From Aedes albopictus (lineage: Eukaryota; Arthropoda; Insecta; Diptera; Culicidae), in the NCBI RefSeq assembly GCF_035046485.1, contig NC_085137.1, forward strand, positions 477,673,396 to 477,737,395: a DNA stretch of 64,000 nucleotides, in the 5' to 3' direction. The notes below the pieces were generated by a model, which searched no databases, was not told where the DNA came from, and was given only the letters and a program-made list of their open reading frames with translations. Below, piece after piece: positions 1 to 10,179 of the stretch (positions within the stretch are counted from its first letter, which is position 1; each line of letters starts with the position of its first letter). The position numbers were made by a program, and so were the translations under genes.

Positions 1-240
1 CATGGCATATCATGTAAAAATAAGGAAATATCATGTAAACTTCAATTATATGTCATGTAATTCAGCATAAGTCTGAGATTTACATGGCATATTTACACAA
101 AAAAATTACATGATATATCATGTAATCCATCAAAACAGTAAGTTTACATGACTAAAATGAAGTTTACATAACGTGTAAATCCAATTTTTTTTCTGTGTAT
201 ATTACTGATGAATTATTAAAATAAACGTCAATTCCTTGCA
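1..240. repeat. AT-rich DNA with clustered CATGTAA motifs
   Basis: The heptamer CATGTAA or its complement TTACATG occurs at least seven times within about 180 bases, on both strands, including a local palindrome around 107-125 (ttacatgatatatcatgtaa). Clusters like this are typical of subterminal repeats of DNA transposons or MITEs, but no terminal inverted repeat pair is visible because the window begins inside it. No coding potential. Confidence 0.4.
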
Positions 241-309
241 GTCTAAAAGCTGCTGCAATAGAATGTTGCTATCGAGAGGTATCTTCATTTCTCGAGAAAG
301 TTGTGTCCC

Positions 310-1590
310 AAACAAGTCCTGATCTGGGAGACCGAACGGCTACTGGAGGAGTGGAAGTGGTCATTTGCCCCATTCACAAGAAAGGTGACTAGTTGGAGTG
401 TAAGAACTTCCGAATGATCACAATTCTGGATGCCGTCCACAAAATGCTATCCCAGATCATCTTCTTTCGCCAAAGTAAATGAGTTTGTGGGAAGTTATCA
501 AAGCCGGATACATCAACGGCCGCTCGACAACGTACTAGATCTTCACCGTGAGGCAAATTCTCTAGAAATGCCGTGAATAACAGGTTCCAACACATCACCT
601 GTACGACAGTATCGAACGCACATAGCTACGGAAAATCATGAACTCTCATGTCTGCTGCTCAACATCGCCCTGGAAGGTGTTTATGCGACGAGCCGAGCTC
701 AACAGCCAGGGCACGATTTTCACGAAATCCGGTGAATTTGTCTGCTTAGCCAGCTGATGACATGTATATTATTGCAAGCACATTTGGCAAACGTGAAGCA
801 GCAAAGGTCGGATTGGAGGAAAAATCTCAAACACGCTTGAAGGTTGAACCGCGCACAACAAGGCAATCATAGGCAGCAGTTTTATGATATACGGGACGCA
901 CGTTCGAGGTGGTGGAAGATTTCGTCCACCTCGGATCCTTATGTATCGCAGATAACAACGTTAGCCGTATGGGCCCATATAGCCGAGGCGGTAAACGCAC
1001 GGGTATTCAGCATGACCATGCTGAGGGTGACGGGTTCGATTTCCGGTCGGTCCAGGATCTTTTCGTAAAGGAAATTTGCTTGACTTCCTTGGGCATAGAG
1101 TATCTTCGTGCCTGCCACACGATATACACATGCAAAATGGTCATTGGCAGAGGAAGCTCTCAGTTAAAAACTGTGGAAGTGCTCATAGAACACTAAGCTG
1201 AGAAGCAGGCTTTGTCCCAGTGAGGACGTTACGCCAAGAAGAGAGAGAGAGAGAGAACGTTAGCCGTAAAATACGAAGGCGCATCATCAGTGTAAGTCGG
1301 GCCTAGGTACTATGGGCTCCATAAACACCTGCGATCGAAAAAGGTTCAGCCAAATGCACCAATGGCGGCGAAGAATGAACCATGAGTTAGTTGCCCTATA
1401 CGGCGAACTCAGTATCCGGAAGGTCGCAAAAGATGGAAGGATACGATGGGCAGGACACGTTGTGAGAATGCAGAAAAAAAACCTGCAAAGCTGGTGTTCG
1501 CAAAAGATCCGGCAGAACAAGAAGACCTGAAGGGCTTCGTGCAAGATGGGGGAACCTGGCACAGAACGATCTGGCAAAAATGCCACGAAC
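310..1590 (+). pseudogene. Decayed RTE-B retrotransposon, RT and C-terminal part
   Basis: The stretch aligns by eye with the RTE-B copy at 28.2-29.4 kb: both encode the segment around a PICPIHKKGD-like motif, the YQAGFIDGRSTTDQ-like region and the NHELAALYGE-like C-terminal region. Frameshifts, stops and internal deletions are numerous, so no frame is open for long. It is split by a SINE at 970-1255. The 5' half (endonuclease) is absent. It is clearly an old, inactive copy. Its 3' end fades out near 1590. Confidence 0.8.
970..1255 (+). mobile_element. tRNA-derived SINE (Feilai-like), complete
   Basis: The head contains a pol III box A-like sequence (agccgaggcggtaaacgc) and a box B-like GGTTCGATTTCC. 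The body ends in a CCAAGAAGAGAGAGAGA tail. The insertion is bounded by a perfect 13-bp target duplication AACGTTAGCCGTA at 957-969 and 1256-1268, and the flanks join to give the uninterrupted RTE-B sequence. A sister copy is at 26873-27145. The combination of tRNA-like head and GA-rich tail is known for Feilai elements of Aedes. The family name is from memory. Confidence 0.85.
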
Positions 1591-1599
1591 CGAATGTTG

Positions 1600-2861
1600 A
1601 TTCACTCAAATACTCTTGTTTGAGATGATTTTCATACAGCTTATGAAAGGAGCTATGTATTTTTATAAAGTGAAACAAGAAATGATTCAATATCAACATC
1701 TGTTCGTTACAAACGACCATGAAGAAGGAAAACTACCACACCAGCGAAGTCGGAAATGCAGATTATCGCTTTAATGGTTCATTCAGTTGCTCTCTTCAGT
1801 AGGTCAGGTGCGATTGAAATTTTCGGATGGCCGATTTTCCCCGAAACGCATAATGGGAGAAAAATATTCGGCTTTATATTCATGTCGCCGTCTCTGTGCG
1901 ACGCCACACAATGCATGCAAATTGGCATGACCCCACGAACCACTCCACCTTCCTAGAGATAAAGTGGAGCCAGCCAACCGACGACGACGCGTCGCAATAA
2001 TGGGTGGATGACCGGCGACGTGGGGCGGGAAAATATTTCCCGCTGGTTGTTTGTTTGGAATTTTGGAAATGTTTAATTGCTTAAGCTCGGCTTATGAAGG
2101 GGTGCAAATTTCGGCAGGCCAACGACAACAGCCGGTCAGCCGGTATTTCCGCACAAATGGGATCGATCGGAATTCAGTTTCCAATCGAGCGAAAATATTT
2201 AATATTTCATGAAGCCGGCACACCGTGAAACGAAGGAAAAATGTTGAGTGGGAAAAGGTTAAAGTTTTTGTATGGTTTAAATATGGATAAATGTAAAGGG
2301 TTGGGCTGAAATGCTGAGTCTATCTTCCACGCCTATATTATCCGGTACTTCCTCAAAGTCGTAACTTCCCACGCTAGATTACGCTAATTCCCCCAAATAA
2401 TTAATCTCACATGAACGATTGCAACCATTACGCCTCAGCCGAACATGTCCTAATCCCTTGTAAATTGTGTCTCCCGTACTTGTAAGCGCTAGATTTTTCA
2501 TTCCCGACCATCATCCAGTTAACGTTACCGCGTGCGCCGACTTTCTTCCAACAGCATCGTTCATATCTGGTGTAAGTACCTATAGCACATTCGAAACCGG
2601 GTGAAACGGATCCAGCATGAGCTGACGCCAGTGAAAAGTATGCCCACAAAGAAATGAGGCAAAAACTTTTGATATTGCCTCTTTATCTGCCGCTGGAAAA
2701 AGACGCGCGGGATCAGCTCGGAAATTATATCCTCTTAGAAAGGATTAGGACACATAAGCTAAATCGAAAAACGTACTGCACCGATACGGACGATTTATGC
2801 TCTGGAGCTGGTTGATTTAGTAGGGAAAAAATTTTGGGTTTATTTTTTGTCAGAAGCTACT
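1600..2861. other. No gene recognised
   Basis: There is no ORF with a recognisable protein and no clear repeat structure. Base composition is mixed and looks like unique intergenic or intronic DNA. An octamer-like ATGCAAAT lies near 1915-1922, which alone means little. Confidence 0.5.
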
Positions 2862-2872
2862 AAGAAGTACTT

Positions 2873-3783
2873 TCATTCCATTCATTTATTTAGTATTACA
2901 TCAAATTCAAGATAAAACTGAATCAACAATATTTCTCCATAATACACGGTTCGTGGCTGCCGCTCTCCATCCTCGGTCGCGCCCGATGCTCGCCAAGTCA
3001 CGCTCCACCTGGTCCGCCCATCGTGCTCTCTGCGCTCCACGCCTTCTTGTGCCAACAGGATCAGTTGCAAACACCAGCTTTGCAGGGTTGTTGTCCGGCA
3101 TTCTTGCAACATGCCCTGCCCATCGTATCCTTCTAGCTTTGGCCACCTTCTGGATGCTGGGTTCGCCGTAAAGTGCAGCGAGCTCGTGGTTCATTCTTCT
3201 CCGCCACACACCGTTCTCCTGCACACCGCCGAAGATCGTTCTTAGCACGCGTCGCTCGAAAACTCCGAGTGCTTGTAGGTCCTCCTCGAGCATGGTCCAT
3301 GTCTCGTGCCCGTAGAGGATCACCGGTCTTATTAGCGTTTTGTACATGGTGCATTTAGTGCGTGGGTGAATCTTTTTCGACCGCAGTTTCTTCTGGAGCC
3401 CGTAGTAGGCCCGACTTCCGCTGATGATGCGCCTCCGAATTTCACGGCTCACGTTGTTGTCAGCCGTCAGTAAGGATCCGAGGTAGACGAATTCCTCCAC
3501 CACCTCGAAAGTATCCCCGTCTATCGTAACATTACTACCCAGACGGATCCGGTCGTTTTCGGTTCCGCCTACCAGCATGTACTTTGTTTTTGAGGCATTC
3601 ACCACCAGTCCGACCTTTGCTGATTCGCGTTTCAGGCGGGTGTACAGCTCTGCCACCGTTCCAAATGTTCTGGCAATAATGTCCATGTCGTCCGCAAAGC
3701 ACACAAATTGTCCGGATTTTGTGAAAATCGTTCCCCGGCTGTTGAGCCCGGCTCGTCGCATCACACCTTCCAGAGCGATATTG
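2873..3783 (-). mobile_element. 5'-truncated RTE-B insertion with target duplication
   Basis: The insert is flanked by an 11-bp direct repeat AAGAAGTACTT at 2862-2872 and 3784-3794. On the minus strand it begins abruptly inside the reverse transcriptase and ends in a short AAATAAATGAATGGAATGA tail. A 5' truncation, a simple-repeat 3' tail and a target duplication together are the signature of target-primed reverse transcription by an RTE-clade element. Confidence 0.85.
2907..3783 (-). pseudogene. RTE-B ORF2 C-terminus (partial, uninterrupted)
   Basis: About 290 codons are open from the 5' truncation to a natural stop at 2907. The protein carries the RT catalytic box CFADDMDII near its start, then the thumb-like region and the conserved C-terminal block (VLYGHETWTM, RRMNHELAALYGEP, RIRWAGHVARMP, RGAQRARWADQVERDL). 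No RNase H domain follows, as expected for RTE. Because no stop interrupts it, this is probably a fairly young insertion. It preserves the true C-terminus (ending VDSVLS), which the longer copy at 25.9-29.5 kb has lost. Confidence 0.85.
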
Positions 3784-4175
3784 AAGAAGTACTTAGAAAA
3801 ACCGAGTAAGTACTCCTTTGTAAATGTACGTCAATTAGGTTGTTTAATGAATCTCAAATTTTAACCTTTCACGCACTGAGTGATGCAGATGCATCCTAAA
3901 AACACGTTAACAAATTTATTTTCATTTAAAAATTACTTACGTCAAAGATATTAGAAAACAATATTTTATTTTTGTCATTAAATTTTATAAAACGACATTT
4001 GCGACATACGGTATAAAACAGGCCATGGACTACGTAAGATGGCAGTTCAAAATTTCAGTAGGGATACCACTTTATGACATGCGTCAGAAATGTCATTTTT
4101 TCACCATCAAAACAATCACACCGACCATCGTCGACAATTCGAAAAAGTTTCAGGCTAACACTTAAAACACTTAAA

Positions 4176-5589
4176 ATGGAATCAGGATTCTTCAAAGCGG
4201 ATACAAATACGCTAACAAAAGTGGATTTTTTCATGGTACAGTATTTTCTCGCTACGGATGAGAAATTCCGTGACTCAAATAAGCAGGGGAAGATCGAAAG
4301 GTGAGTCGAACCGCAGTAGCACTGCATCTCAAGCAGCCATCAGTCAAGCAGTACATCAGTCATTGAAATGCTTGTTATGTTGGTTACAGATCATCAAATC
4401 CCGATTATTTGAAATCTGCGATAGGACGAGTGCAGTTAAAAATTGACGGAAGTCTGTGCACGGTTAAGGCAAAGATAGTTCCAGAGCACAGAGTAACTTC
4501 AAGGCAATATTCCGTGGTGGACATCATCAATACCGTCGAAGAACAAATAGTCGATGTCTTCTGTGAAAGCGAAGCTCAGGGATGTAAGGCAGCCGCCGGG
4601 GGATGCAAGCACGCTGTGGCGTTCGTGTTTCATTTGTATGAAAAATACAGTCAATCTTCTCCTACCGATGGGACTTGCCTCTGAAAAGTACCAAACCTGT
4701 CAAAAGTGGAAGAAAACATCGATCGATTTAATCTTGCGAATCATCGGGAATCTGGTGTGTCCAATCGAAATTCAATTGTAAGTGGAAGGGCAGGTTCCTT
4801 CAAACATTAGTGACCAATTGCCCACCGAACACAATTGTCATTACGTTGAAATATCACCAACCGTTTCCAGAGGCAGAAGGATATGCTATGCATTGCCTCG
4901 TAGCTGATTTTAAAGAAACAGCGGAAGCGAAGCAAAATTCCAAACGTTTTATTAATTTTTGCAAACAAACTATGTTGGAGGATGTGTGTAAGAGAATTAA
5001 GACTTTAACCACAGGACAAGACTGCTGGCAGTGGAAACTTCTCAAATATGGGCGGATAACTGCCTCCAAGATTTTTGATCTGACGAGGTGTAAAACAGGT
5101 GATGGCTCACTTGCACGATCCGTACTTGTATAAACTAATTTTACTACCGAGGCCATGAAGCGTGGATTGCGACTGGAGAACAAAGCAGTGAAAGTTATAA
5201 GAGCACGGTATCAAAACGTTCGTAAGTGCGGACTTTTTTCAAATCCAGATTTTCCTGCATTTGGAGCTTCTCCTAATGCGATCAACAGCTCGAGAGTATT
5301 CGAGACCAAATGTCCTTCGAAAAACGAAAATGTTAAGTATTATGTCGATGGAAACGATCACTTACAAGACAAAGTCAAAACTCAAATTCATCTCCAGATG
5401 GTTATGACTAACCGCCAAAAAGGTGTATTGGTATTAGTAAAACCTGAATTTGAAACAAGTCGAAACCCTTATGAGCATGTGGACTTCTATGAGATAGATC
5501 TAGATGTGGATTACATTGAACAGATAATGACAGATAGTTACAAGTTCTGGAAAGTCAATATTTTTAGCAAATTGTATTCGTCTTTCTAA
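4176..5589 (+). pseudogene. SWIM zinc finger / YqaJ-like nuclease gene of the transposon
   Basis: Exon 1 (4176-4300) ends at a GTGAGT donor and joins in phase to exon 2 at 4390 after ...GTTACAG. Exon 2 encodes a SWIM-like motif, CKAAAGGCKHAVA, near 4580-4620. The C-terminal part (4813-5589) encodes a lambda-exonuclease/YqaJ-like fold: WKLLKYGRITASKIFD, KRGLRLENKAVK, FGASPNAI, the ExK box ETKCPS and QDKVKTQIHLQM. Such proteins accompany ISL2EU transposases; their biochemical role is not settled. Breaks: TGA at 4682-4684, where the frame goes on into related sequence; an unclear junction near 4778-4810; and TAA at 5131-5133, with the same frame resuming. The usual Asp of the SPDAI motif is Asn here. 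A poly(A) signal follows the stop. Confidence 0.75.
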
Positions 5590-5623
5590 TCCTTCGATTT
5601 TTTCATAATCAATTGGTATATTT

Positions 5624-5629
5624 AATAAA
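5624..5629 (+). promoter_or_regulatory. Poly(A) signal of the YqaJ-like gene
   Basis: AATAAA lies 35 bases after the TAA stop at 5587-5589, the normal spacing for polyadenylation of the plus-strand transposon gene. Confidence 0.55.
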
Positions 5630-5737
5630 GAAATATTCTAAATCATCGTTGTTTCTATAGTGATTACTGATAAATACGACAGAAAAATAGGAGATAGTGT
5701 TACGGAGTAGGTGGCCTGCATCTAACCCACCCATTGA

Positions 5738-5845
5738 TACTTTAGGCATAGGCCAACAGGCCTCTCAGCATAGTGTTCTATAGGAACTGTCACAGTTATT
5801 AGCTGTGAGCTTTCTTCCCTTTTTATCACCAGAAGATAGGAGCAT
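5738..5845 (-). mobile_element. SINE 3' fragment, antisense, degenerate
   Basis: Read on the minus strand, the stretch matches the 3' half of the SINE at 970-1255 (the segment GGAAGCTCTCAGTTAATAAC, then CTCATAGAACACTAAGCTGA) with several changes. No tRNA-like head is visible. It sits between the two genes of the DNA transposon. Confidence 0.6.
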
Positions 5846-6005
5846 TTTCAGATCAATACATTTGACAAGCCTGCGGATTTGTGCTCGAGAAAATGTAAGG
5901 CAAAATCAGGGGCAAAATGCGTTATCTTGGAAGTAAACGGTGGCGACCTTCACCTTAAGAAACATCCGTAGCCGTCATTTCCTCTGCTTAACCCCTTGGG
6001 CCGAA

Positions 6006-6023
6006 GGGGTCATATATGACCCC
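6006..6023. repeat. Perfect 18-bp palindrome
   Basis: GGGGTCATATATGACCCC is a perfect palindrome in the region between the two convergent transposon genes. It is preceded by TTAACCCCTTGGGCC, which resembles a piggyBac-like MITE end, but no partner end was found. Confidence 0.5.
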
Positions 6024-6152
6024 GGCGATGCAATCAAGCATAACCAAAGCACTTTCTCAATGATTAAGAATTACCATGCGAAAGAAAAGTAAAACTTTAC
6101 AAAAGGTTATTATTTCTGATTTAATTCAATGACATCTAAGTCGAACTCAACA

Positions 6153-8409
6153 TTACTTTATGAGTGGTCCTTGTAGGTTCACTAATCCAGCAACAATTAT
6201 AACATTGGAATCAAGGTGGTGGAAGAAATAAGATGGAAATTCCGCGTGAGGGGCGCACATTTTGAACTCTCTAAATCTCATAATTAGGCGTTCTACATGT
6301 ATTCTTACGCTTGCTATTTCCTTTGCCCTCAAGGCATCCTCTTTCGACAGGGCTTCATCTTTTGTAACACTAGGTGGGCGTATCAAATTGCCACCTTTTT
6401 GAGCCACTTCTGCAGCAACATTTTTGAAGCCCCGATCTGCCAAAACTCCTACGTTTCTATGAATATTATTGAGAAACCCTGAATTACGAACAATTTTTTG
6501 ATCACTGGCACGTCCTGGAAATCCTTTTGAAATAAAATTTATGTGACCACATGGTGCACATGACCCTAGAAATTTAACAGTATTAATGTAACAGGACTTA
6601 TATTGCGAGAATGTAACTGACTGCGCCACTGGATCTATTGGTTTTTGAATCTGAATTTCAAAACAGTCGATTATGCTTTGAACTGCGCTGTACATAGTTT
6701 TGTAAGAATGCAACCGGTAAACATTTTTCAATGGCAGCAGCAGCTATCTTTGAAACATGTTCGTCAAATATTTGAGATATTCTAGAGCATGACAAACCAA
6801 AGCAGTCTGAAAGTATGTCAAACGTTTCATTTAATCTAATTTTCCATAAAACAATCACCTTTCACTTATATTAGTAGTTTCTTGTAATGATTTTAATATA
6901 TAGCCTCCGTCTTCTGGGATTCCCAGATACTTCATACTTTTTTCTAGCATTAGTTTGTGCCCAAAAAGGAGGTACTTCAAGTTCAATTGAATGCAATTCA
7001 AATTCAGCCTCGCTTCTATAACTTGGTAAATATTCACTTCCTGCAGATGATTGTACACCTGAAAAAAAAAAACCAATAAAACATTTTAATCCTTTAATAA
7101 TAATCAAATAGATAAATAACAATCATGAGAACGTCCACAAATTACGTCACGCTTTATAAAAAGTTTATTCAAAATGTAACGGCTTAAACGGACAAAAGAC
7201 GTTTGGCATAAAGAAAATTTAACATTTATTTCCTCCAGGGAAAATGGACAGAATTTATTAGTGGTGCGCAATTAGCTGGTAAATCCACAATATTGAAATC
7301 GTTTTAATGCCAAATGTCCTTTTTAATAAATGCCAAGTGTCCTTTATTCCAAACGTCCTAAAGCAAAGGTACAAGACCCCTTCCAGTAATAACCGTTGAA
7401 GTGCTTGAGAAACGCTGAGCCCGATTATGAATATGCCAAGTGTTCATGGAACACTAAATTGAAGAGAGGCAGGCCAAGTTCCAATGCCAGCCAAAAATTT
7501 AAAAAATAAGGCTCTATTACCACAAAATATTTAGAAGAGGTAGCGACTTGATGGCACAGATCGGTTCAGTGTTCCTCTCTTGGTTCCTCTTAATTATTTT
7601 AACGAATTGATCTTACCTGTTGTCCGGGATTCAGGGGTACTCAGAATTCTCATCGGAGTACGTCATTTTAGGTGATATCAAAGGTCTCGCCAGAGGTGAT
7701 ATGCATCTCTCCGGAGAAATATTATCTCTTTCTTCTGTTCCTTTTGTTTCTTCCATAACTTGTTGTAAGGCACATATTTTTAATGGACGAGCTAATGGAT
7801 CTGACCTTGGGATCATGAAAGAGTACCTTTCAGCATCTAAAACAAGAACCCTTTTAAAATTATAAACATGCAAGACTTAGTATTTTTTACATTTTACCTT
7901 CAATGGATGGAAGATTTCTGTGGGGGACAACATTTTTGTCTAATATGAATCGCATATCGCACTTCGACGACTTTACAGTAATCACCTGGTAATCAGAGGG
8001 CTGTAATGACAAAAAGTTTAACACTTGCTTGTTGATTGAATCTTGTTTTGAGTTCATAATTGAAACTTAATCCACAGTTATGTGCATCATTCGAATCCAC
8101 CAACGTGTGAATTGTGAGCACTGCAGCGCGCTAAGTTTTAACATGGGAAAGTAGTTAAAATAGATTTTCGTTCGTTATATAGGCTACATTTTTCGTCGCA
8201 CTTTTCAACGCAACGTATGGTGTGTATCATTTACTTACATCAAAATGTTCTTGGCAAACGAATAAACGCTTCCGATTTCTCCGAGCTGAGGCGGATTCAT
8301 CAATGCCCACTCGCTGGAACCACAGCTCCTTCAAATCCTCTTCCTTCGGGAACTCGAAAAGATGCCCATTTACCGTGCTGGCGAAGCACTCGTGCACCAC
8401 ACAGCTCAT
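6153..8409 (-). pseudogene. THAP-HTH-DDE transposase gene (DDE_Tnp_4 type)
   Basis: Exon 1 (8409-8239) starts at MSCVVHEC and encodes most of a C2CH THAP zinc finger (C..C, LFEFPKEEDLKELW, VCQEHFD), ending at a perfect GTAAGT donor. Exon 2 (8000-7898) completes it with NVVPHRNLP, matching the THAP AVPxI signature. Exon 3 starts at 7836. Exon 4 starts at 7058 after a T-rich CAG acceptor. An HTH region (VLWKIRLNETFDILSDCFGL) leads to the catalytic core. All three acidic residues are present: D in IIDCFE, D in VLADRGF and E in RIHVERLI. Frame breaks are seen in exon 3 (stop at 7631-7633), near 6860 and near 6690, so no full protein can be made from this copy. Confidence 0.8.
7385..7490 (+). mobile_element. 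SINE 3' fragment, degenerate
   Basis: The segment around GTGTTCATGGAACACTAAAT followed by GGCAGGCCAAGTTCCAATG corresponds to the 3' body of the Feilai-like SINEs (compare 30560-30600). The head is missing. It lies in the intron between transposase exons 3 and 4. Confidence 0.5.
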
Positions 8410-8740
8410 TTCTCGCAAATCTTATTTTATGTTTTTCACATCAAAATAACTCGACTTCGTTCACAACAGCAACTTGTATGTAAACAACTGAGGCTTATTT
8501 ACAAACATGCAGATCATGGGTTTTTTGTGTAAAAAAGTTGTCGCATTTGATGTAAAATGTTGAGTGTGGGTTATCAACAGGAATGTAGTCTTAAAACAAG
8601 CCAAATCATTCAAAAATATAAAAAAGATTATTTTGACGTTTACACAATAACAAAAACAAAAAAAAACATGTTTTGATACTTTTCGCACACTTACGGACTA
8701 TATGGAAAGAGAATCTGCATACCGTAAAACAACCCAATTA

Positions 8741-8878
8741 AGGTGGCTATTCGAGCTCGTATAAAAATCAATGGTACCTTACTTTATTGTTCAAATCATA
8801 TAACATATATGTAAATGGGAACACTCGACTGGGAGGTAAACATAAAATATAGGTAGAAATAGAAGAAGTATACTGTAA
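8741..8878. other. No feature seen between the transposon and the host gene
   Basis: This short AT-rich stretch separates the candidate right end of the transposon from the 3' end of the minus-strand host gene. Nothing recognisable is in it. Confidence 0.4.
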
Positions 8879-8884
8879 TTTATT
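8879..8884 (-). promoter_or_regulatory. Poly(A) signal of the host gene at 8965-9888
   Basis: TTTATT on the plus strand reads AATAAA on the minus strand, about 80 bases past the stop codon at 8965. This is a normal distance for 3' end formation. Confidence 0.55.
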
Positions 8885-8964
8885 AATTTTACGATTCAAA
8901 ATTGATGAAAAAAGCAATACAAAATAATTCTCAAAGTCTACGACCATACCGAGCGTATCCCACA

Positions 8965-9888
8965 CTACTGCGTCTGGGATGCATCAAACGTAACATTCCC
9001 GGTTGGTCCTGCACCTGTCGCATCCGGGATTGTACGGGTACGATCCAAACTGGGCAGCTCCGCAACGCTTTCACTTAAATTTTGAACCACGGACACATTG
9101 GGCCCACTCACGGTCCTGGTGATCCGCTGGAAGGTGCCATCCGGCTTGGTTGTGTTGATCGTTTCCCGCACGGCGTAGGTTCCGTCCGCTTTCTGGATGG
9201 TTCGCTTTGATGAGCCAGTTGGGGTTCTAAGCTCTACGACCCTTTTCGGTAGCCGTGCTGACGATGGTCTGGTGTAAGTATCATCGAACTGGCGCTGTGT
9301 GCTCTGATGAACAGGCTGGAATTGGTCGCTCGATTCCAGGTCCGAGATGTTCCGGTTCATTGACGGGTAGTAGTCCATGTCTTGCGAGTACTCGAAGCCA
9401 CTAATCATGGGCGTTTCGTCGAACGTGCCTTCACTGCCCATCCCCAGTTCCACCCCGGACGACTCGTCAAAATAGTCATCCAGGTTGGAGATCTCACGCC
9501 ATCCAGGAGGGATCTTGAAAGAAGGACTTCCAGTAGTTCTGGTAGCATTCATGGTTCTTTTTGGAGTTGTCATTATCTGACGAGGTTGAGTCTGGTACTG
9601 ACGTCTTGGAGTTGAGAGGCTGGGTTTTGCACTGAGGGCACCATGACTTCGAGGGGTTGTTCCAGCAGTCAGCCGGGGAGTGGCTGGCTTTTTGAGTCGA
9701 AGGATGAGTCTGCTAAGCAGCTGCTGGATGGGAGCCATGAACTGGAGCAGTTCAGCGTCATCGATGTTGCCAGCTATGTTTTGGTACATGGTGACGGAGA
9801 GCGAAACAATGGCCCCGATGAGTCCTACGGTGAGATCACGGTTCGATGGAGCGCCAACAGCTCCCGGGACGTTTCGTGTTCTATCCAT
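8965..9888 (-). CDS. Orphan single-exon protein with N-terminal membrane anchor
   Basis: This open frame of 307 codons starts at ATG in a good Kozak context (ACCATGG) and ends at TAG, with AATAAA 80 bases beyond. Residues about 18-38 (DLTVGLIGAIVSLSVTMYQN) are hydrophobic and read as one membrane helix or signal anchor. After it come a basic, Pro/Thr/Ser-rich segment (about 60-125), an acidic stretch with WREISNLDDYFDESSG (about 130), and a Thr/Ser-rich tail with two related runs (KRTIQKADGTYAVRETI and TTKPDGTFQRITRTVSG). No catalytic domain is recognised. Composition is not repeat-like and the frame is uninterrupted, so it is probably a genuine, fast-evolving host gene. An E-box CACGTG lies upstream at 10027-10032. 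Function is unknown. Confidence 0.75.
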   Translation of the reverse strand: MDRTRNVPGAVGAPSNRDLTVGLIGAIVSLSVTMYQNIAGNIDDAELLQFMAPIQQLLSRLILRLKKPATPRLTAGTTPRSHGALSAKPSLSTPRRQYQTQPRQIMTTPKRTMNATRTTGSPSFKIPPGWREISNLDDYFDESSGVELGMGSEGTFDETPMISGFEYSQDMDYYPSMNRNISDLESSDQFQPVHQSTQRQFDDTYTRPSSARLPKRVVELRTPTGSSKRTIQKADGTYAVRETINTTKPDGTFQRITRTVSGPNVSVVQNLSESVAELPSLDRTRTIPDATGAGPTGNVTFDASQTQ

Positions 9889-10179
9889 GGTCTGTAGAGC
9901 TGAAGTGAACGAAAGATGCGTTCACGGAATTTGCGGACGGAGATACGTTTGGCGCCGCTGTCAAAAAACTATCGTTCGTATTGTCGCGGAATGCTTTGAT
10001 TAGCCGGATTGATTTCGAACGACAAACACGTGTTGCATGTAACAACCGAGAGTGACAGGGCGGATATCCTCATCCTGCTTTCGTTAGCTGAAACCGCTAC
10101 TAAACTAAATTTTATCATGATTATATCATATTATGGTCTTCTACTAATTTGTTCCTAGTGTATCAACTGCTATTTTTCT

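Larger units (their letters stand above)
3832..8740. mobile_element. Decayed ISL2EU-type (PIF/Harbinger-related) two-gene DNA transposon
   Basis: Two convergent genes lie back to back: a SWIM/YqaJ-like gene on the plus strand (4176-5589) and a THAP-HTH-DDE transposase gene on the minus strand (8409-6153). This pair is the known coding content of ISL2EU/IS4EU elements (Kapitonov and Jurka). A candidate imperfect terminal inverted repeat is seen: CAATTAGGTTGTTTA at 3832-3846 against the complement of TAAAACAACCCAATTA at 8725-8740. The resulting length, 4.9 kb, suits the family. Both genes carry stops or frameshifts. SINE fragments have landed inside. The gene content is firm; the ends are tentative. 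Confidence 0.75.

Noticed and set aside
844..1196. ORFs of 74 and 95 codons
   Set aside because: They are readings of the SINE and flanking decayed RTE-B.
3863..3900. TTAACCTTTCACGC resembling a piggyBac-like MITE end
   Set aside because: No matching inverted end with TTAA was found nearby.
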